Source of the DNA: PFL25 sp046260155
Lineage (GTDB): Bacteria; Chloroflexota; Anaerolineae; Anaerolineales; UBA4823
Direction: 5' to 3'
DNA: 64,000 nucleotides
Assembly (NCBI GenBank): GCA_046260155.1
Contig: JBJYXV010000007.1
Coordinates: 1-64,000, forward strand
Shown here: in pieces, positions 1 through 7,999 of the stretch
How positions within the stretch are numbered: the stretch's first letter is position 1
Layout of the letters: each line of letters begins with the position of its first letter
Notes under the pieces: generated by a model
The model's input: the letters and a program-made list of their open reading frames with translations, nothing else
Databases searched by the model: none
What the model was told of the DNA's origin: nothing
Program-made: the position numbers and the translations under genes

Positions 1-3
1 CAG

Positions 4-74
4 AGGCGACGACGGGATTTGAACCCGTGATCAGGGTTTTGCAGACCCTTGCCTTTCCACTTGGCCACGTCGCC
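4..74 (-). tRNA. tRNA-Cys (anticodon GCA)
   Basis: A cloverleaf can be read on the minus strand. The acceptor stem is GGCGACG/CGTCGCC with discriminator U, and the anticodon loop reads CTGCAAA, giving anticodon GCA. The T arm contains GGTTCAAATCC. No CCA end is encoded. It is the last member of a three-tRNA run (Phe, Gly, Cys) on this strand. A TATAAT-like box (minus strand, near 112-117) between tRNA-Gly and this gene might give extra transcription, but I see no good -35 for it. Confidence 0.96.
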
Positions 75-149
75 GGGATAACTTTTCAACTAGACTAAGA
101 TTGCTGATTGAATTATACCAATCAGCAATCAACTCTTCTTCTTTGATTG

Positions 150-222
<73 letters not shown>

Positions 223-251
223 ATAAACGGCCTCATCGTCAGGCCGAGAGG

Positions 252-324
252 TGCCGAGAGCCAGAATCGAACTGGCGACACCGCGATTTTCAGTCGCGTG
301 CTCTACCAACTGAGCTATCTCGGC
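252..324 (-). tRNA. tRNA-Phe (anticodon GAA)
   Basis: On the minus strand the acceptor stem GCCGAGA pairs with TCTCGGC, followed by A73. The D arm is TAGCTCAGTTGG and the anticodon loop reads CTGAAAA, giving anticodon GAA. The T loop is GTTCGATTC. No CCA is encoded. It is the first gene of the cluster and lies about 35 bases downstream of a near-consensus promoter. Confidence 0.96.
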
Positions 325-358
325 CTTAACGTCCAGCGTAATCCTGCAACGCAGCGTA

Positions 359-387
359 ATTTTAACCGCACCACAGGGGATTGTCAA
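359..387 (-). promoter_or_regulatory. Sigma70-type promoter of the tRNA cluster
   Basis: The minus strand reads TTGACA (82-87 of the 300s), a spacer of exactly 17 bases, then TAAAAT (359-364). Predicted transcription starts around 352, just ahead of tRNA-Phe. The -35 box overlaps the stop codon of the convergently independent upstream gene on the same strand, so the tRNAs have their own promoter. Confidence 0.8.
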
Positions 388-1148
388 GCAGGGGTCAAAT
401 CCAGCTGTTTAATTTGCAGCCAGGAGACATTGCGATTTGGGAGCGTACCAAACCCGATGCGCCCATCCGGAAACCAACCAGCATATTGGTTATCAACCCA
501 GATCACCAGCCCCAGGGGTCCTCGCGGCGCGATCTCTGTCTCGAGCAGTACCTGTCCTTGCAGCATAAAAACCACCCGGTCTAATCTCCATTCAATCTGG
601 TATTCATGCCAATAGGTTGGATCGAAATCCATGCGCCCTGCATCTTGTCGAATATACTGCCGCAACCACCGGCGCAGCTTGCGAGCAATAGGCCTGTAAA
701 ACGCCAGCGAGTAGAGTGGGGACTTGAGCAGGAAACCAACCGGCATTTTTGATGGTGATTGGAATGTCGCTACCAGCTGACCATTGGCGGGAAGATCATC
801 GCACAGGGATAAATAATTATTTGGTGAGGCAAAGAAAAACCAGGCCGCATTGGGGAAGGCTGGAAAGACCAGGTTACTTCCCCGGAGAAAAACTGTACCA
901 AATGGATCGTTCCACAATCCAAACCCCCAGGTACCGGGGATTGCTCGCGAGGATACCCTGGCTGTTAGGCGCAATTTTAAAGGGGCGATCCACGGGAATG
1001 CGCTCCGTACCAGTCCAGTGTAATCATCCAATTGTGCCAGGCGATATCTGCCCGCATTTCCCTCAGGAATCTCGAGGTGCCAGGCGGATTCTCCATCCCG
1101 CTGCACTCTACCACCTTCCTGAACATGCTCCATTAGATTTACCGGCAT
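384..1148 (-). CDS. Concanavalin A/GH16-like beta-sandwich protein
   Basis: A 254-residue protein with no signal peptide visible. The stretch around WHEYQIEWRLDRVVFML in the last third matches the style of family 16 glycoside hydrolases and related laminin G-like sandwiches (a His-x-Tyr-x-x-x-Trp strand followed by a strand ending in a polar loop). I do not see the ExDxE catalytic signature of GH16, so it may bind rather than cut glycans or lipids. The start at 1148 is preferred over the upstream ATG at 1205 because a TATAAT box ends six bases before it, which would leave the transcript with almost no leader. Function beyond the fold is unknown. Confidence 0.6.
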   Translation of the reverse strand: MPVNLMEHVQEGGRVQRDGESAWHLEIPEGNAGRYRLAQLDDYTGLVRSAFPWIAPLKLRLTARVSSRAIPGTWGFGLWNDPFGTVFLRGSNLVFPAFPNAAWFFFASPNNYLSLCDDLPANGQLVATFQSPSKMPVGFLLKSPLYSLAFYRPIARKLRRWLRQYIRQDAGRMDFDPTYWHEYQIEWRLDRVVFMLQGQVLLETEIAPRGPLGLVIWVDNQYAGWFPDGRIGFGTLPNRNVSWLQIKQLDLTPA

Positions 1149-1154
1149 ACCTCC

Positions 1155-1184
1155 ATTATACGTTTTTTCACCCCGAGGTTGCAA
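1155..1184 (-). promoter_or_regulatory. Promoter giving a probable leaderless transcript
   Basis: Minus strand: TTGCAA (1179-1184), 18-base spacer, TATAAT (1155-1160). Only six bases separate the -10 box from the ATG at 1148, so transcription should begin at or next to the start codon. It overlaps a promoter for the divergent gene. Confidence 0.6.
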
Positions 1185-1195
1185 TGATGTATAAT
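1167..1195 (+). promoter_or_regulatory. Promoter of the divergent MBL-fold gene
   Basis: TATAAT at 1190-1195 with a weak -35 (TTCACC, 1167-1172) 17 bases upstream. It is followed by GGAGG (1212-1216) and the ATG at 1221. It interleaves with the minus-strand promoter, so the two genes may compete for polymerase. Confidence 0.55.
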
Positions 1196-1220
1196 CATGT
1201 GGCATGTTTTCGGAGGTTGA

Positions 1221-1865
1221 ATGGAAATCACTTGGTATGGTCTTTCATGTTTTCGGCTCACGGAGCGCGGTATGGCCTCCGTCGTCACTGATCCTTACGA
1301 TCACGAGGTTTCTGGTTTCGAACCCCTGAAATTACGAGGGGAAATTGTGACCGTCAGCCACGATGCACCGGGACACAATTTTGTCTCCGCGGTCAAGGGG
1401 CGGAACCGGGTTATCACGGGTCCCGGGGAATTCGAAATTGGTGGTGTATTCATCACTGGTGTACAAACAAACCTGAAATCAAAGGTTTCCCAAAAAGAGC
1501 TGCGCAATACACTGTATGTCATGGATTATGACGGTATCACCGTCGCCCATTTAGGTGATATCCAGAAAGTTCCCAGCCAGACTGAAGTCGAAAACCTGGG
1601 AGGTGTCAATGTTGTCCTGGTGCCTGTTGGTGGTGGGGGCAGCTTGAACGCTGCCAAAGCTGCCGAGATCGTCAGCTTATTAGAACCGGGAATCGTTATC
1701 CCGATGTACTACCAACTGCCGGAAAGCAAAATAAAATTATCACCCTTAAGTAGATTCCTGCAGGAAATGGGTGTTGGAAAAATTGAACCAATCCCATCAT
1801 TGAAAATTACACGCACCTCTGTCCCATCTGAAGCACGGGTGGTGGTTTTGGAATATAAACATTAG
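1221..1865 (+). CDS. MBL-fold protein with an altered metal motif
   Basis: A 214-residue member of the metallo-beta-lactamase fold (Lactamase_B_3/UlaG-like type). It opens with the typical strand EITWYGLSCFRL, followed by a DP at the first metal-site loop. Where active members carry HxHxDH, this protein has VSHDAPGHNF (about residues 46-55): the first and last His remain but the middle His and the Asp do not. Later landmarks are the GPGEFEIGGVFITG turn, AHLGD (about 110) and the GGGGSLNA loop. It lies downstream of GGAGG with good spacing. Hydrolase activity is uncertain because of the altered site; a structural or one-metal role is possible. Confidence 0.75.
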   Translation: MEITWYGLSCFRLTERGMASVVTDPYDHEVSGFEPLKLRGEIVTVSHDAPGHNFVSAVKGRNRVITGPGEFEIGGVFITGVQTNLKSKVSQKELRNTLYVMDYDGITVAHLGDIQKVPSQTEVENLGGVNVVLVPVGGGGSLNAAKAAEIVSLLEPGIVIPMYYQLPESKIKLSPLSRFLQEMGVGKIEPIPSLKITRTSVPSEARVVVLEYKH

Positions 1866-1885
1866 GAGAATTCTGGAGATCGAAA

Positions 1886-2188
1886 GTGGCTGTAAAGTTA
1901 ATCATGTCCTGGGATATCCTACCAGGTCGAGAACAAGAATACTTTGAGTTTGTGGTTCGCGAGTGGGTGCCAGGTATCCAGCGCATGGGATTGGAACCCA
2001 CCGATGCCTGGTTTACGATGTACGGAAACCATCCACAGATTACTGCCGGAGCACAAATCAACAACCACCAAGAATTAACCAACCTGCTCGATTCTACCGA
2101 ATGGTTAGCCCTGACTGAACGCTTGTTAAATTTTGTGACAGATTTCTCCTACAAGGTCGTTCCTGCCCGTAAGGGATTCCAGATGTAA
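1886..2188 (+). CDS. Small conserved protein, dimeric alpha-beta barrel type
   Basis: A 100-residue protein starting with GTG at 1886, 20 bases after the MBL-fold gene and preceded by the purine-rich TGGAG. It has the look of a ferredoxin-like dimeric alpha/beta barrel (NIPSNAP/ABM style): MSWDILPGREQEYFEF forms a strand then a helix, and a second helix follows HQELTNLLDS. No catalytic residues can be assigned. It is probably co-transcribed with the upstream gene. Function unknown. Confidence 0.7.
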   Translation: MAVKLIMSWDILPGREQEYFEFVVREWVPGIQRMGLEPTDAWFTMYGNHPQITAGAQINNHQELTNLLDSTEWLALTERLLNFVTDFSYKVVPARKGFQM

Positions 2189-2272
2189 ACCACGGGTACT
2201 GACGTCGGTAATGATCTACAAACCGGCGATAATCAACAAGTAATCTTTTCACTTATCATCCATTCCTACTAG

Positions 2273-3346
2273 ATGATCACACAATTCGGAGATATCCTGC
2301 TTGACTGGTATCAGGCTCATGCCAGAAGCCTACCCTGGCGAAATCAAATCGATCCATATCTGGTCTGGGTCTCCGAGATCATGCTGCAACAAACCCGGGT
2401 TGAGACTGTTATCCCGTACTACAAAAGTTGGGTGAAAGTGTTTCCCACTCTCGATTCATTAGCTTCAGCAACCCAACAAGAGGTCTTGGCTGAGTGGGAA
2501 GGATTAGGATATTATTCTCGTGCCCGGAACCTACACCACGCAGCTCAGGATGTGAAAGTTAAATATGGCGGCGATCTCCCCCGAGAAGTAAACCAGCTCT
2601 GCCAGCTGCCAGGAATCGGTCGATCCACCGCAGGAGCTATAGCATCGATCGCTTTTGGAAAGGATGAACCAGTATTAGATAGTAATATCCGTAGGGTCCT
2701 GGCGAGATTATTTGATGTGCAGGAACCCTCCCGATCTGCCTCTGGAGAAAAGCAGTTGTGGGAATTGGCTGAAGCACATATACCTCCTGGGAAAGCAGGC
2801 GATTATAACCAGGCTTTAATGGACTTGGGCGCTCTCGTCTGCACACCGCAACACCCACGCTGTGAGGACTGCCCCCTGAACACGATCTGCATGGCTTACG
2901 CATCAGGTGTGCAGGAAGAACGCCCCATAAGGTTATCCAAACCAACCATTCCTCATCATGTTGTCAGCGCTGCAATAATCCAGAAGGACCAACGGGTATT
3001 AATTGCCCAACGCCCGCCAGATGGATTGCTTGGAGGTATGTGGGAATTCCCGGGTGGGAAGGTGAAGGCTGGAGAGGATTTGACCGCGGGTTTAAAGAGA
3101 GAAATCTGTGAAGAACTGGGGGTGAAAATCCTGGTAGGTCCACCTTTTGGTATTTATCACCATGCTTATACTCATTTTCGTATCACGCTGCACGCCTTCT
3201 TTTGTGAACTAAATGGCAGCCAACCGCGATCTATCTTTCACTCCCAATTAGCCTGGTGTGACATTACCTCTTTGCCCGATTATCCAATGGGCAAGATCGA
3301 TCGCCAAATTTCCACAGCGCTGTTCACCCTTGAGAACGCTGGTTAG
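2273..3346 (+). CDS. mutY: A/G-specific adenine glycosylase with intact Nudix box
   Basis: MutY removes adenine mispaired with 8-oxoguanine. In this 357-residue protein the catalytic Glu is in SEIMLQQT (residue 35), the helix-hairpin-helix is LPGIGRSTAGAI (112-123) and the catalytic Asp is in VLDSNIRRVLARLF (136). A 4Fe-4S cluster is given by C190-x6-C197-x2-C200-x5-C206. The C-terminal domain (from about 230) carries a complete Nudix signature: G-x5-E-x7-REICEELGV near 260-283. In E. coli MutY this domain binds 8-oxoG but lacks the hydrolase residues, so this version may also act on oxidised nucleotides. No clear Shine-Dalgarno precedes the ATG at 2273. Confidence 0.95.
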   Translation: MITQFGDILLDWYQAHARSLPWRNQIDPYLVWVSEIMLQQTRVETVIPYYKSWVKVFPTLDSLASATQQEVLAEWEGLGYYSRARNLHHAAQDVKVKYGGDLPREVNQLCQLPGIGRSTAGAIASIAFGKDEPVLDSNIRRVLARLFDVQEPSRSASGEKQLWELAEAHIPPGKAGDYNQALMDLGALVCTPQHPRCEDCPLNTICMAYASGVQEERPIRLSKPTIPHHVVSAAIIQKDQRVLIAQRPPDGLLGGMWEFPGGKVKAGEDLTAGLKREICEELGVKILVGPPFGIYHHAYTHFRITLHAFFCELNGSQPRSIFHSQLAWCDITSLPDYPMGKIDRQISTALFTLENAG

Positions 3347-3353
3347 AGGACCC

Positions 3354-4442
3354 ATGCATATTGTAGATTCTCACCAGGATCTTGCCTGGAACATGCTCAC
3401 TTTTGGGAGAGATTACACCCGTTCAGTTGAAGAGACACGGCTGATGGAAGCGGGTAGCCAGACACCACTCCGTAATGGAGACACATTGCTGGGTTGGCCT
3501 GAATACCAGCGAGGAGATGTTGCGTTGATTTTTGCCACACTCTTCGCAGCGCCTGCCCGGCACAAACTTGGCGAGTGGGATACTCTTACTTATCATGACT
3601 CTTTCCAGGCTCACCGCGCCTACACAGCACAGCTGGATGCTTATCAACGTCTGGTCGATGAACATCCCGATCACTTTCAATTGGTACAAAGCTTGCAAGA
3701 TTTGGATACTGTACTAGCCGGGTGGGATTGGCCAGCAGAGTCACAGAAACCCGTTGGACTCACAATATTGATGGAAGGAGCTGAAGGAGTCCGTGAACCA
3801 GCTGAGCTTGAAGAATGGTGGCAGCGAGGGGTGCGCTTGATCGGGCCGGCCTGGGCAGGCACCCGTTTCTGCGGAGGAACTCGTGAACCTGGCCCATTAA
3901 CCACCGAGGGAATTGCCCTCCTGGAAGGAATGGCAGAGTTAGATTTGATCCTTGATTTATCACACATGGATGAACAGGCTGCCTTACAAGCACTGGATAT
4001 CTATCCAGCTGCGATCGTAGCCACCCACAGCAACCCCCAAGCCCTGCTTAAAGATGCTGATATTAACCGATTTCTATCTGACAGGGTTATTTATGGATTG
4101 ATTGAAAGAGATGGCGTTATTGGTATTCCTCCATACAATAAATTTCTACGCTGGGACTGGAATCCTAACCAGAACCGTGCCGCAGTTCCTCTCGACCTGG
4201 TCATTGATCATATCGACTACATCTGCCAGCTGGCGGGAAATGCTGAACACGTTGGCATCGGCACTGATTTTGATGGTGGTTTTGGTCTGCAATCAGTCCC
4301 TGCCGAGATTGATACCATCGCCGATCTTCAGAAACTGATGCCGCTGCTGCAAAAAAGAGGCTATACTGATAAAGACACTGCCGCGATAATGGGAGAAAAC
4401 TGGCTGGCCAGATTAAAGGAGTCTCTCCCCGAATCCATATGA
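3354..4442 (+). CDS. Membrane dipeptidase family (M19) peptidase
   Basis: A 362-residue zinc dipeptidase of the renal dipeptidase family. The chosen ATG at 3354 follows AGAGGA and lies 7 bases after mutY. Metal ligands expected for M19 can be seen: HxD at residues 7-9 (SHQDLAW), a Glu in LMEGAEG, and two His in LDLSHMDEQ and VATHSNPQ. The C-terminal part carries GIGTDFDGG, typical of the family. There is no signal peptide, so it should act in the cytosol on imported dipeptides. It fits the peptide-use theme of the window (Dpp transporter, TldD/PmbA, M20). It overlaps the next gene by four bases. Confidence 0.9.
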   Translation: MHIVDSHQDLAWNMLTFGRDYTRSVEETRLMEAGSQTPLRNGDTLLGWPEYQRGDVALIFATLFAAPARHKLGEWDTLTYHDSFQAHRAYTAQLDAYQRLVDEHPDHFQLVQSLQDLDTVLAGWDWPAESQKPVGLTILMEGAEGVREPAELEEWWQRGVRLIGPAWAGTRFCGGTREPGPLTTEGIALLEGMAELDLILDLSHMDEQAALQALDIYPAAIVATHSNPQALLKDADINRFLSDRVIYGLIERDGVIGIPPYNKFLRWDWNPNQNRAAVPLDLVIDHIDYICQLAGNAEHVGIGTDFDGGFGLQSVPAEIDTIADLQKLMPLLQKRGYTDKDTAAIMGENWLARLKESLPESI

Positions 4443-4951
4443 AGATAAATGGAAGCGAAAGATCAAATGGAAGTTTTCGCATCCGCACCGGAATGATTAT
4501 TATGCTGGTCGGATTTTTAATCTTTTTGATCGGTGCAGTTCCTGATTTATTCGGTTTGGACCGCAGCCCGGTGATCGGCTTTGTCCAAATTGCAGTCTTT
4601 TTAATCGGTCTGGCAATTATCTGCCTGGGCGCATATATCTGCCTGAATGCACTCTGGAAAAACCACCCCAAAACAATTATCGCTGATATCGGATTACGCT
4701 TGGTTCTCACTGGTTATGTGATCGCAGTAATTTCAGGTATGGCGGATATTTTCGGATTTGGCACCCAGCTCGCTCCTTCAATTCCCTACTACGGCCCCTG
4801 GCAATCTATGGGAGTTCTTTCCGGAGAAATTATTATCATCGTTGGTTTTATATTCCAAATACCATTCAACCTTCCTCGCCAGGCACCAGAATCCCCCCAT
4901 GAGAGACAAAATGAGTCTAACGGAGATAAGATAAACCTGGTATTCGATTGA
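4439..4951 (+). CDS. Four-helix membrane protein of unknown function
   Basis: A 170-residue protein whose ATG overlaps the stop of the dipeptidase gene (ATGA), indicating translational coupling. Four hydrophobic segments are visible: about 17-36, 44-68, 80-103 and 119-138. The tail is hydrophilic and charged. I recognise no family; it resembles small integral membrane proteins common next to housekeeping genes in Chloroflexota. Its coupling to the peptidase does not prove a joint function. Confidence 0.75.
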   Translation: MKINGSERSNGSFRIRTGMIIMLVGFLIFLIGAVPDLFGLDRSPVIGFVQIAVFLIGLAIICLGAYICLNALWKNHPKTIIADIGLRLVLTGYVIAVISGMADIFGFGTQLAPSIPYYGPWQSMGVLSGEIIIIVGFIFQIPFNLPRQAPESPHERQNESNGDKINLVFD

Positions 4952-5025
4952 GAATTATCCACCAGCTATTCCACAGTAATATCGTAATATTTTCCAAATC
5001 TGTTTAAGATTGAAAGGAGCAGCTC

Positions 5026-5709
5026 ATGAGTACAAAAGTTACCTGGCTGGGACATGCAGCACTTAGTATTGAAACGGGTGGTTTCAATCTACTGGTTGAC
5101 CCCTTTCTCAGCGGAAATCCAGCCGCCTCGGTAGGTCCGGAAAATGTGGCAGCCGATTTCATTTTACTGAGTCATGGGCATGGCGACCACCTCGGTGACA
5201 CAGTTGCCATAGCAAAACGCACTGGCGCTGTTGTGATCACCAATGCCGAGCTGAGCGACTGGCTGGTCAAACAAGGAGTACAAACGCATGGGCAGCATAT
5301 TGGTGGCGGATTCATGCACCCATTTGGCTATCTAAAATTGACTTTAGCTATTCACGGCTCTGGTCTTCCAGATGGTTCTTATGGCGGCAATCCCGTTGGA
5401 TTCCTGCTCACCACCAATGATCATGAAAAGATCTACATGGCCTGTGACACCGGGTTATTTGGAGACATGCGCCTGATCGGAGAAGAAGGTATAGACCTCG
5501 CTGTACTTCCCATTGGAGATAACTACACTATGGGCCCGGATGATGCTTTGCGCGCAGTCAAGATGTTGGAACCGAGATTGATCGTCCCCATTCACTACAA
5601 CACCTTTGATGTAATCACCCAAGATCCTGATTCATGGGCACAGCGGGTAGAAGATGAAACCAATTCAGAGGTCCATGTCATTGCACCTGGAGAGTCTGTA
5701 ACCATCTGA
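5026..5709 (+). CDS. UlaG/UPF0173-type metal-dependent hydrolase
   Basis: A 227-residue MBL-fold hydrolase. The first strand VTWLGHAALSIE (about 4-15) and LLVDPFLSGNP (23-33) are typical of UPF0173. The full metal motif LSHGHGDHLGD (HxHxDH) lies near 48-58, ACDTG follows near residue 139, and the last His is in IVPIHYNTFD (about 193). All ligands needed for two metals are present, unlike its relative at 1221. The start has a good Shine-Dalgarno (GAAAGGAG) 8 bases upstream. The true substrate of UPF0173 proteins is not established. Confidence 0.9.
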   Translation: MSTKVTWLGHAALSIETGGFNLLVDPFLSGNPAASVGPENVAADFILLSHGHGDHLGDTVAIAKRTGAVVITNAELSDWLVKQGVQTHGQHIGGGFMHPFGYLKLTLAIHGSGLPDGSYGGNPVGFLLTTNDHEKIYMACDTGLFGDMRLIGEEGIDLAVLPIGDNYTMGPDDALRAVKMLEPRLIVPIHYNTFDVITQDPDSWAQRVEDETNSEVHVIAPGESVTI

Positions 5710-5763
5710 AGCCTTCCCGCTCCCCGGTTGACCTTGATATAATCGCTCCATTTGGAGGTATTC

Positions 5764-6402
5764 ATGCTTAACAGTATATTCAAGCGTAAAGAAGATGAGG
5801 ACAGGGTGCGTAGTGAGGGTCGCCTGCCTCCTGGACAATCACTGACGCAGAAATTTCCTGTGCTGCATTACGGCCCTGTGCCAGGATTCAACCCGGCTAC
5901 CTGGGATTTTCGTGTCTGGGGAGAAGTGCTTGAAGAACGCCAGTGGACATGGGATGAGTTTAACCAATTACCGCGCACAAAGATCATGATGGACATACAC
6001 TGCGTAACCCGCTGGAGCAAGTTCGATACCGAATGGGAAGGCGTCTCAGTCAAAACTTTGATCGAGCAGGGATTAGTTTCATTAAAGCCTGCTGCGAAGT
6101 ACGTCCTCCAGCATGCTGAATATGGTTTTACAGTCAATCTCCCCCTTGAAATCGTCCTGCAGGATAATTTTCTCCTGGCTACTCACTTCAACGGAGAGCC
6201 GATCACCCCCGATCATGGTTACCCACTGCGAGCTGTCATTGGTTATATCACCAATAAACCGGACTTAAAAACCTCTTACTTCTGGAAGGGTGCCAAGTGG
6301 TTGCGGGGTTTGCAATTTCTCGATAGGGATCAAATGGGGTTCTGGGAACAGGCAGGGTACCACAATGAAGCCGATGTCTGGCGAGAACAACGTTTTCGTT
6401 AA
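5764..6402 (+). CDS. Sulfite oxidase-like molybdopterin oxidoreductase
   Basis: A 212-residue protein of the sulfite-oxidase-like molybdopterin-binding family (YuiH-like, single catalytic domain, no heme or dimerisation domain). The key segment is MDIHCVTRWSKFDTEWEGV (about 77-95), with the Cys expected to bind molybdenum. GHGYPLR-like DHGYPLRAVIGY and KWLRGLQF near the C-terminus are also family landmarks. No Tat signal is visible, so it is probably cytosolic. The ATG at 5764 is preferred because GGAGG (5754-5758) precedes it. A TATAAT box lies at 5738-5743. The electron partner and substrate are unknown; moaA in this window supports molybdenum cofactor synthesis. Confidence 0.88.
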   Translation: MLNSIFKRKEDEDRVRSEGRLPPGQSLTQKFPVLHYGPVPGFNPATWDFRVWGEVLEERQWTWDEFNQLPRTKIMMDIHCVTRWSKFDTEWEGVSVKTLIEQGLVSLKPAAKYVLQHAEYGFTVNLPLEIVLQDNFLLATHFNGEPITPDHGYPLRAVIGYITNKPDLKTSYFWKGAKWLRGLQFLDRDQMGFWEQAGYHNEADVWREQRFR

Positions 6403-6410
6403 ATCCTAAA

Positions 6411-6437
6411 CCTGGAAGGATTTTCTCCAGGCTTTTT
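6411..6437 (+). terminator. Rho-independent terminator
   Basis: CCTGGA (6411-6416) pairs with TCCAGG (6426-6431) around a nine-base loop, followed by CTTTTT. It closes the sulfite-oxidase-like gene just before tldD. Confidence 0.75.
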
Positions 6438-6455
6438 CATCACCAGGAGCCAAAA

Positions 6456-7898
6456 TTGAATGATCTCATTGACCATTGCCTTAATTACGCACAATTAAGT
6501 CAAGTTCAATATGGCGATATTCGCCTGATCCAAAACCAGACAGAGACGCTCGTTGTTAAAAACGGGGTTGTTGAAACTGTTAACCATACTGAGTCGCTTG
6601 GCTTTGGCGTCCGGGTACTGGATGCTGGTGCCTGGGGATTTGCTTCAAGCAACAATTTATCCATCCCTGAAATTGAGCGAGTCACCGATCTGGCGATTTC
6701 AATTGCCAAGGCTTCAAGCCGCGTACCGGGTGCACAAATTGATCTGGGGCCACCGGTGACCAGCCAGGGAAAATACCAAACTCCCGTCGAGATCGACCCA
6801 TTTTCTCTACCCGCGAGTACAAAACTGGCAGTATTATTGGCTGCCGATGATGCCTTGGCCGCCGAACAGCAGATAAGCGTCCGTCGCAGCAATTTGACCT
6901 TTATCCGCGAGCACAAATGGTTTGCAAATACAGAGGGTGCCCGTACCGAGCAAATCATCTCAGAAACCGGTGGCGGTATCTTCGCCATTGCTGTTGGTGG
7001 TGGTGAAGTACAGTCCCGTTCTTACCCTTCTTCATTTGGCCGCCAGCAGGTCACTGCTGGCTGGGAAGCAGTTCTGGATTGGGATTTACCGGGCAATGCA
7101 GAACGGATAGGTAGTGAGGCTGTTGCTCTATTGACCGCGGATGCCTGTCCCCGCGACCTCACCACCACAATTATCCTGGGGGGTGACCAAGTAGCCCTGC
7201 AAGTCCACGAATCATGTGGACATCCGATCGAGCTAGATCGTGTATTTGGCAGCGAGGCAGCATATGCGGGCACCTCATTTCTAACCCCGGAAAAGCTGAA
7301 TGGCTTTCAATACGGTTCTGAATTCGTGAATATCACCGCCGAAAGCCATCGCCCTTTAGGCCTGGGTACTTTCGGTTGGGACGATGAAGGAGTCCCTGCC
7401 CAATCAACACCGATCGTTAAAGAAGGGCTATTTGTAGGTTACTTGATGTCACGTGAAACCGCATCCCAACTGGGCAAAACCTCAAACGGCTGCATGCGGG
7501 CTTCTGGGTGGAACCGCACACCACTGATCCGCATGACCAATGTAAGCCTTGAAGCAGGCACCTGGGATCTGGAAGACATGATCGCGGACACCGACCAGGG
7601 CATATTCATGGAGACGAATCGCTCATGGTCGATCGATGACAAACGCTACAATTTCCAATTTGGAACCGAAATCGGTTACGAAATAGAAAACGGCAAATTA
7701 GGGCGCTTACTGCGCAACCCGACCTACACTGGAATCACTCCCCAGTTCTGGAACAGCTGTGATGCAGTGGCCAACGCAAATTATTGGAAAATGTATGGCA
7801 CACCGAACTGCGGTAAAGGCCAACCCGGGCAGATTGCACACACCGGGCATGGCGCAGCACCAGCACGATTCCGTAATGTACACGTGGGTGTCATCTGA
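6456..7898 (+). CDS. tldD: TldD family metalloprotease
   Basis: A 480-residue member of the TldD/PmbA (U62) family. The metal motif HESCGH (HExxxH) lies in VHESCGHPIELDRVFG near residue 250, and GHGAAPARF is close to the C-terminus. In other bacteria TldD and TldE form a heterodimer that digests unfolded peptides and trims modified peptide precursors. The start is TTG at 6456, supported by CCAGGAG 7 bases upstream; no ATG upstream is in frame after the terminator. Its partner pmbA/tldE follows 101 bases downstream, so the heterodimer can be assembled. Confidence 0.92.
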   Translation: MNDLIDHCLNYAQLSQVQYGDIRLIQNQTETLVVKNGVVETVNHTESLGFGVRVLDAGAWGFASSNNLSIPEIERVTDLAISIAKASSRVPGAQIDLGPPVTSQGKYQTPVEIDPFSLPASTKLAVLLAADDALAAEQQISVRRSNLTFIREHKWFANTEGARTEQIISETGGGIFAIAVGGGEVQSRSYPSSFGRQQVTAGWEAVLDWDLPGNAERIGSEAVALLTADACPRDLTTTIILGGDQVALQVHESCGHPIELDRVFGSEAAYAGTSFLTPEKLNGFQYGSEFVNITAESHRPLGLGTFGWDDEGVPAQSTPIVKEGLFVGYLMSRETASQLGKTSNGCMRASGWNRTPLIRMTNVSLEAGTWDLEDMIADTDQGIFMETNRSWSIDDKRYNFQFGTEIGYEIENGKLGRLLRNPTYTGITPQFWNSCDAVANANYWKMYGTPNCGKGQPGQIAHTGHGAAPARFRNVHVGVI

Positions 7899-7999
7899 TA
7901 AGAAACCCTGTATTTCGCCATCTGCCAGATGATACTGTTTTATTCACGCCTGACATGTAAATAGTCCCCTAATGATGATACCAGGAACAGGAGTTCGCA

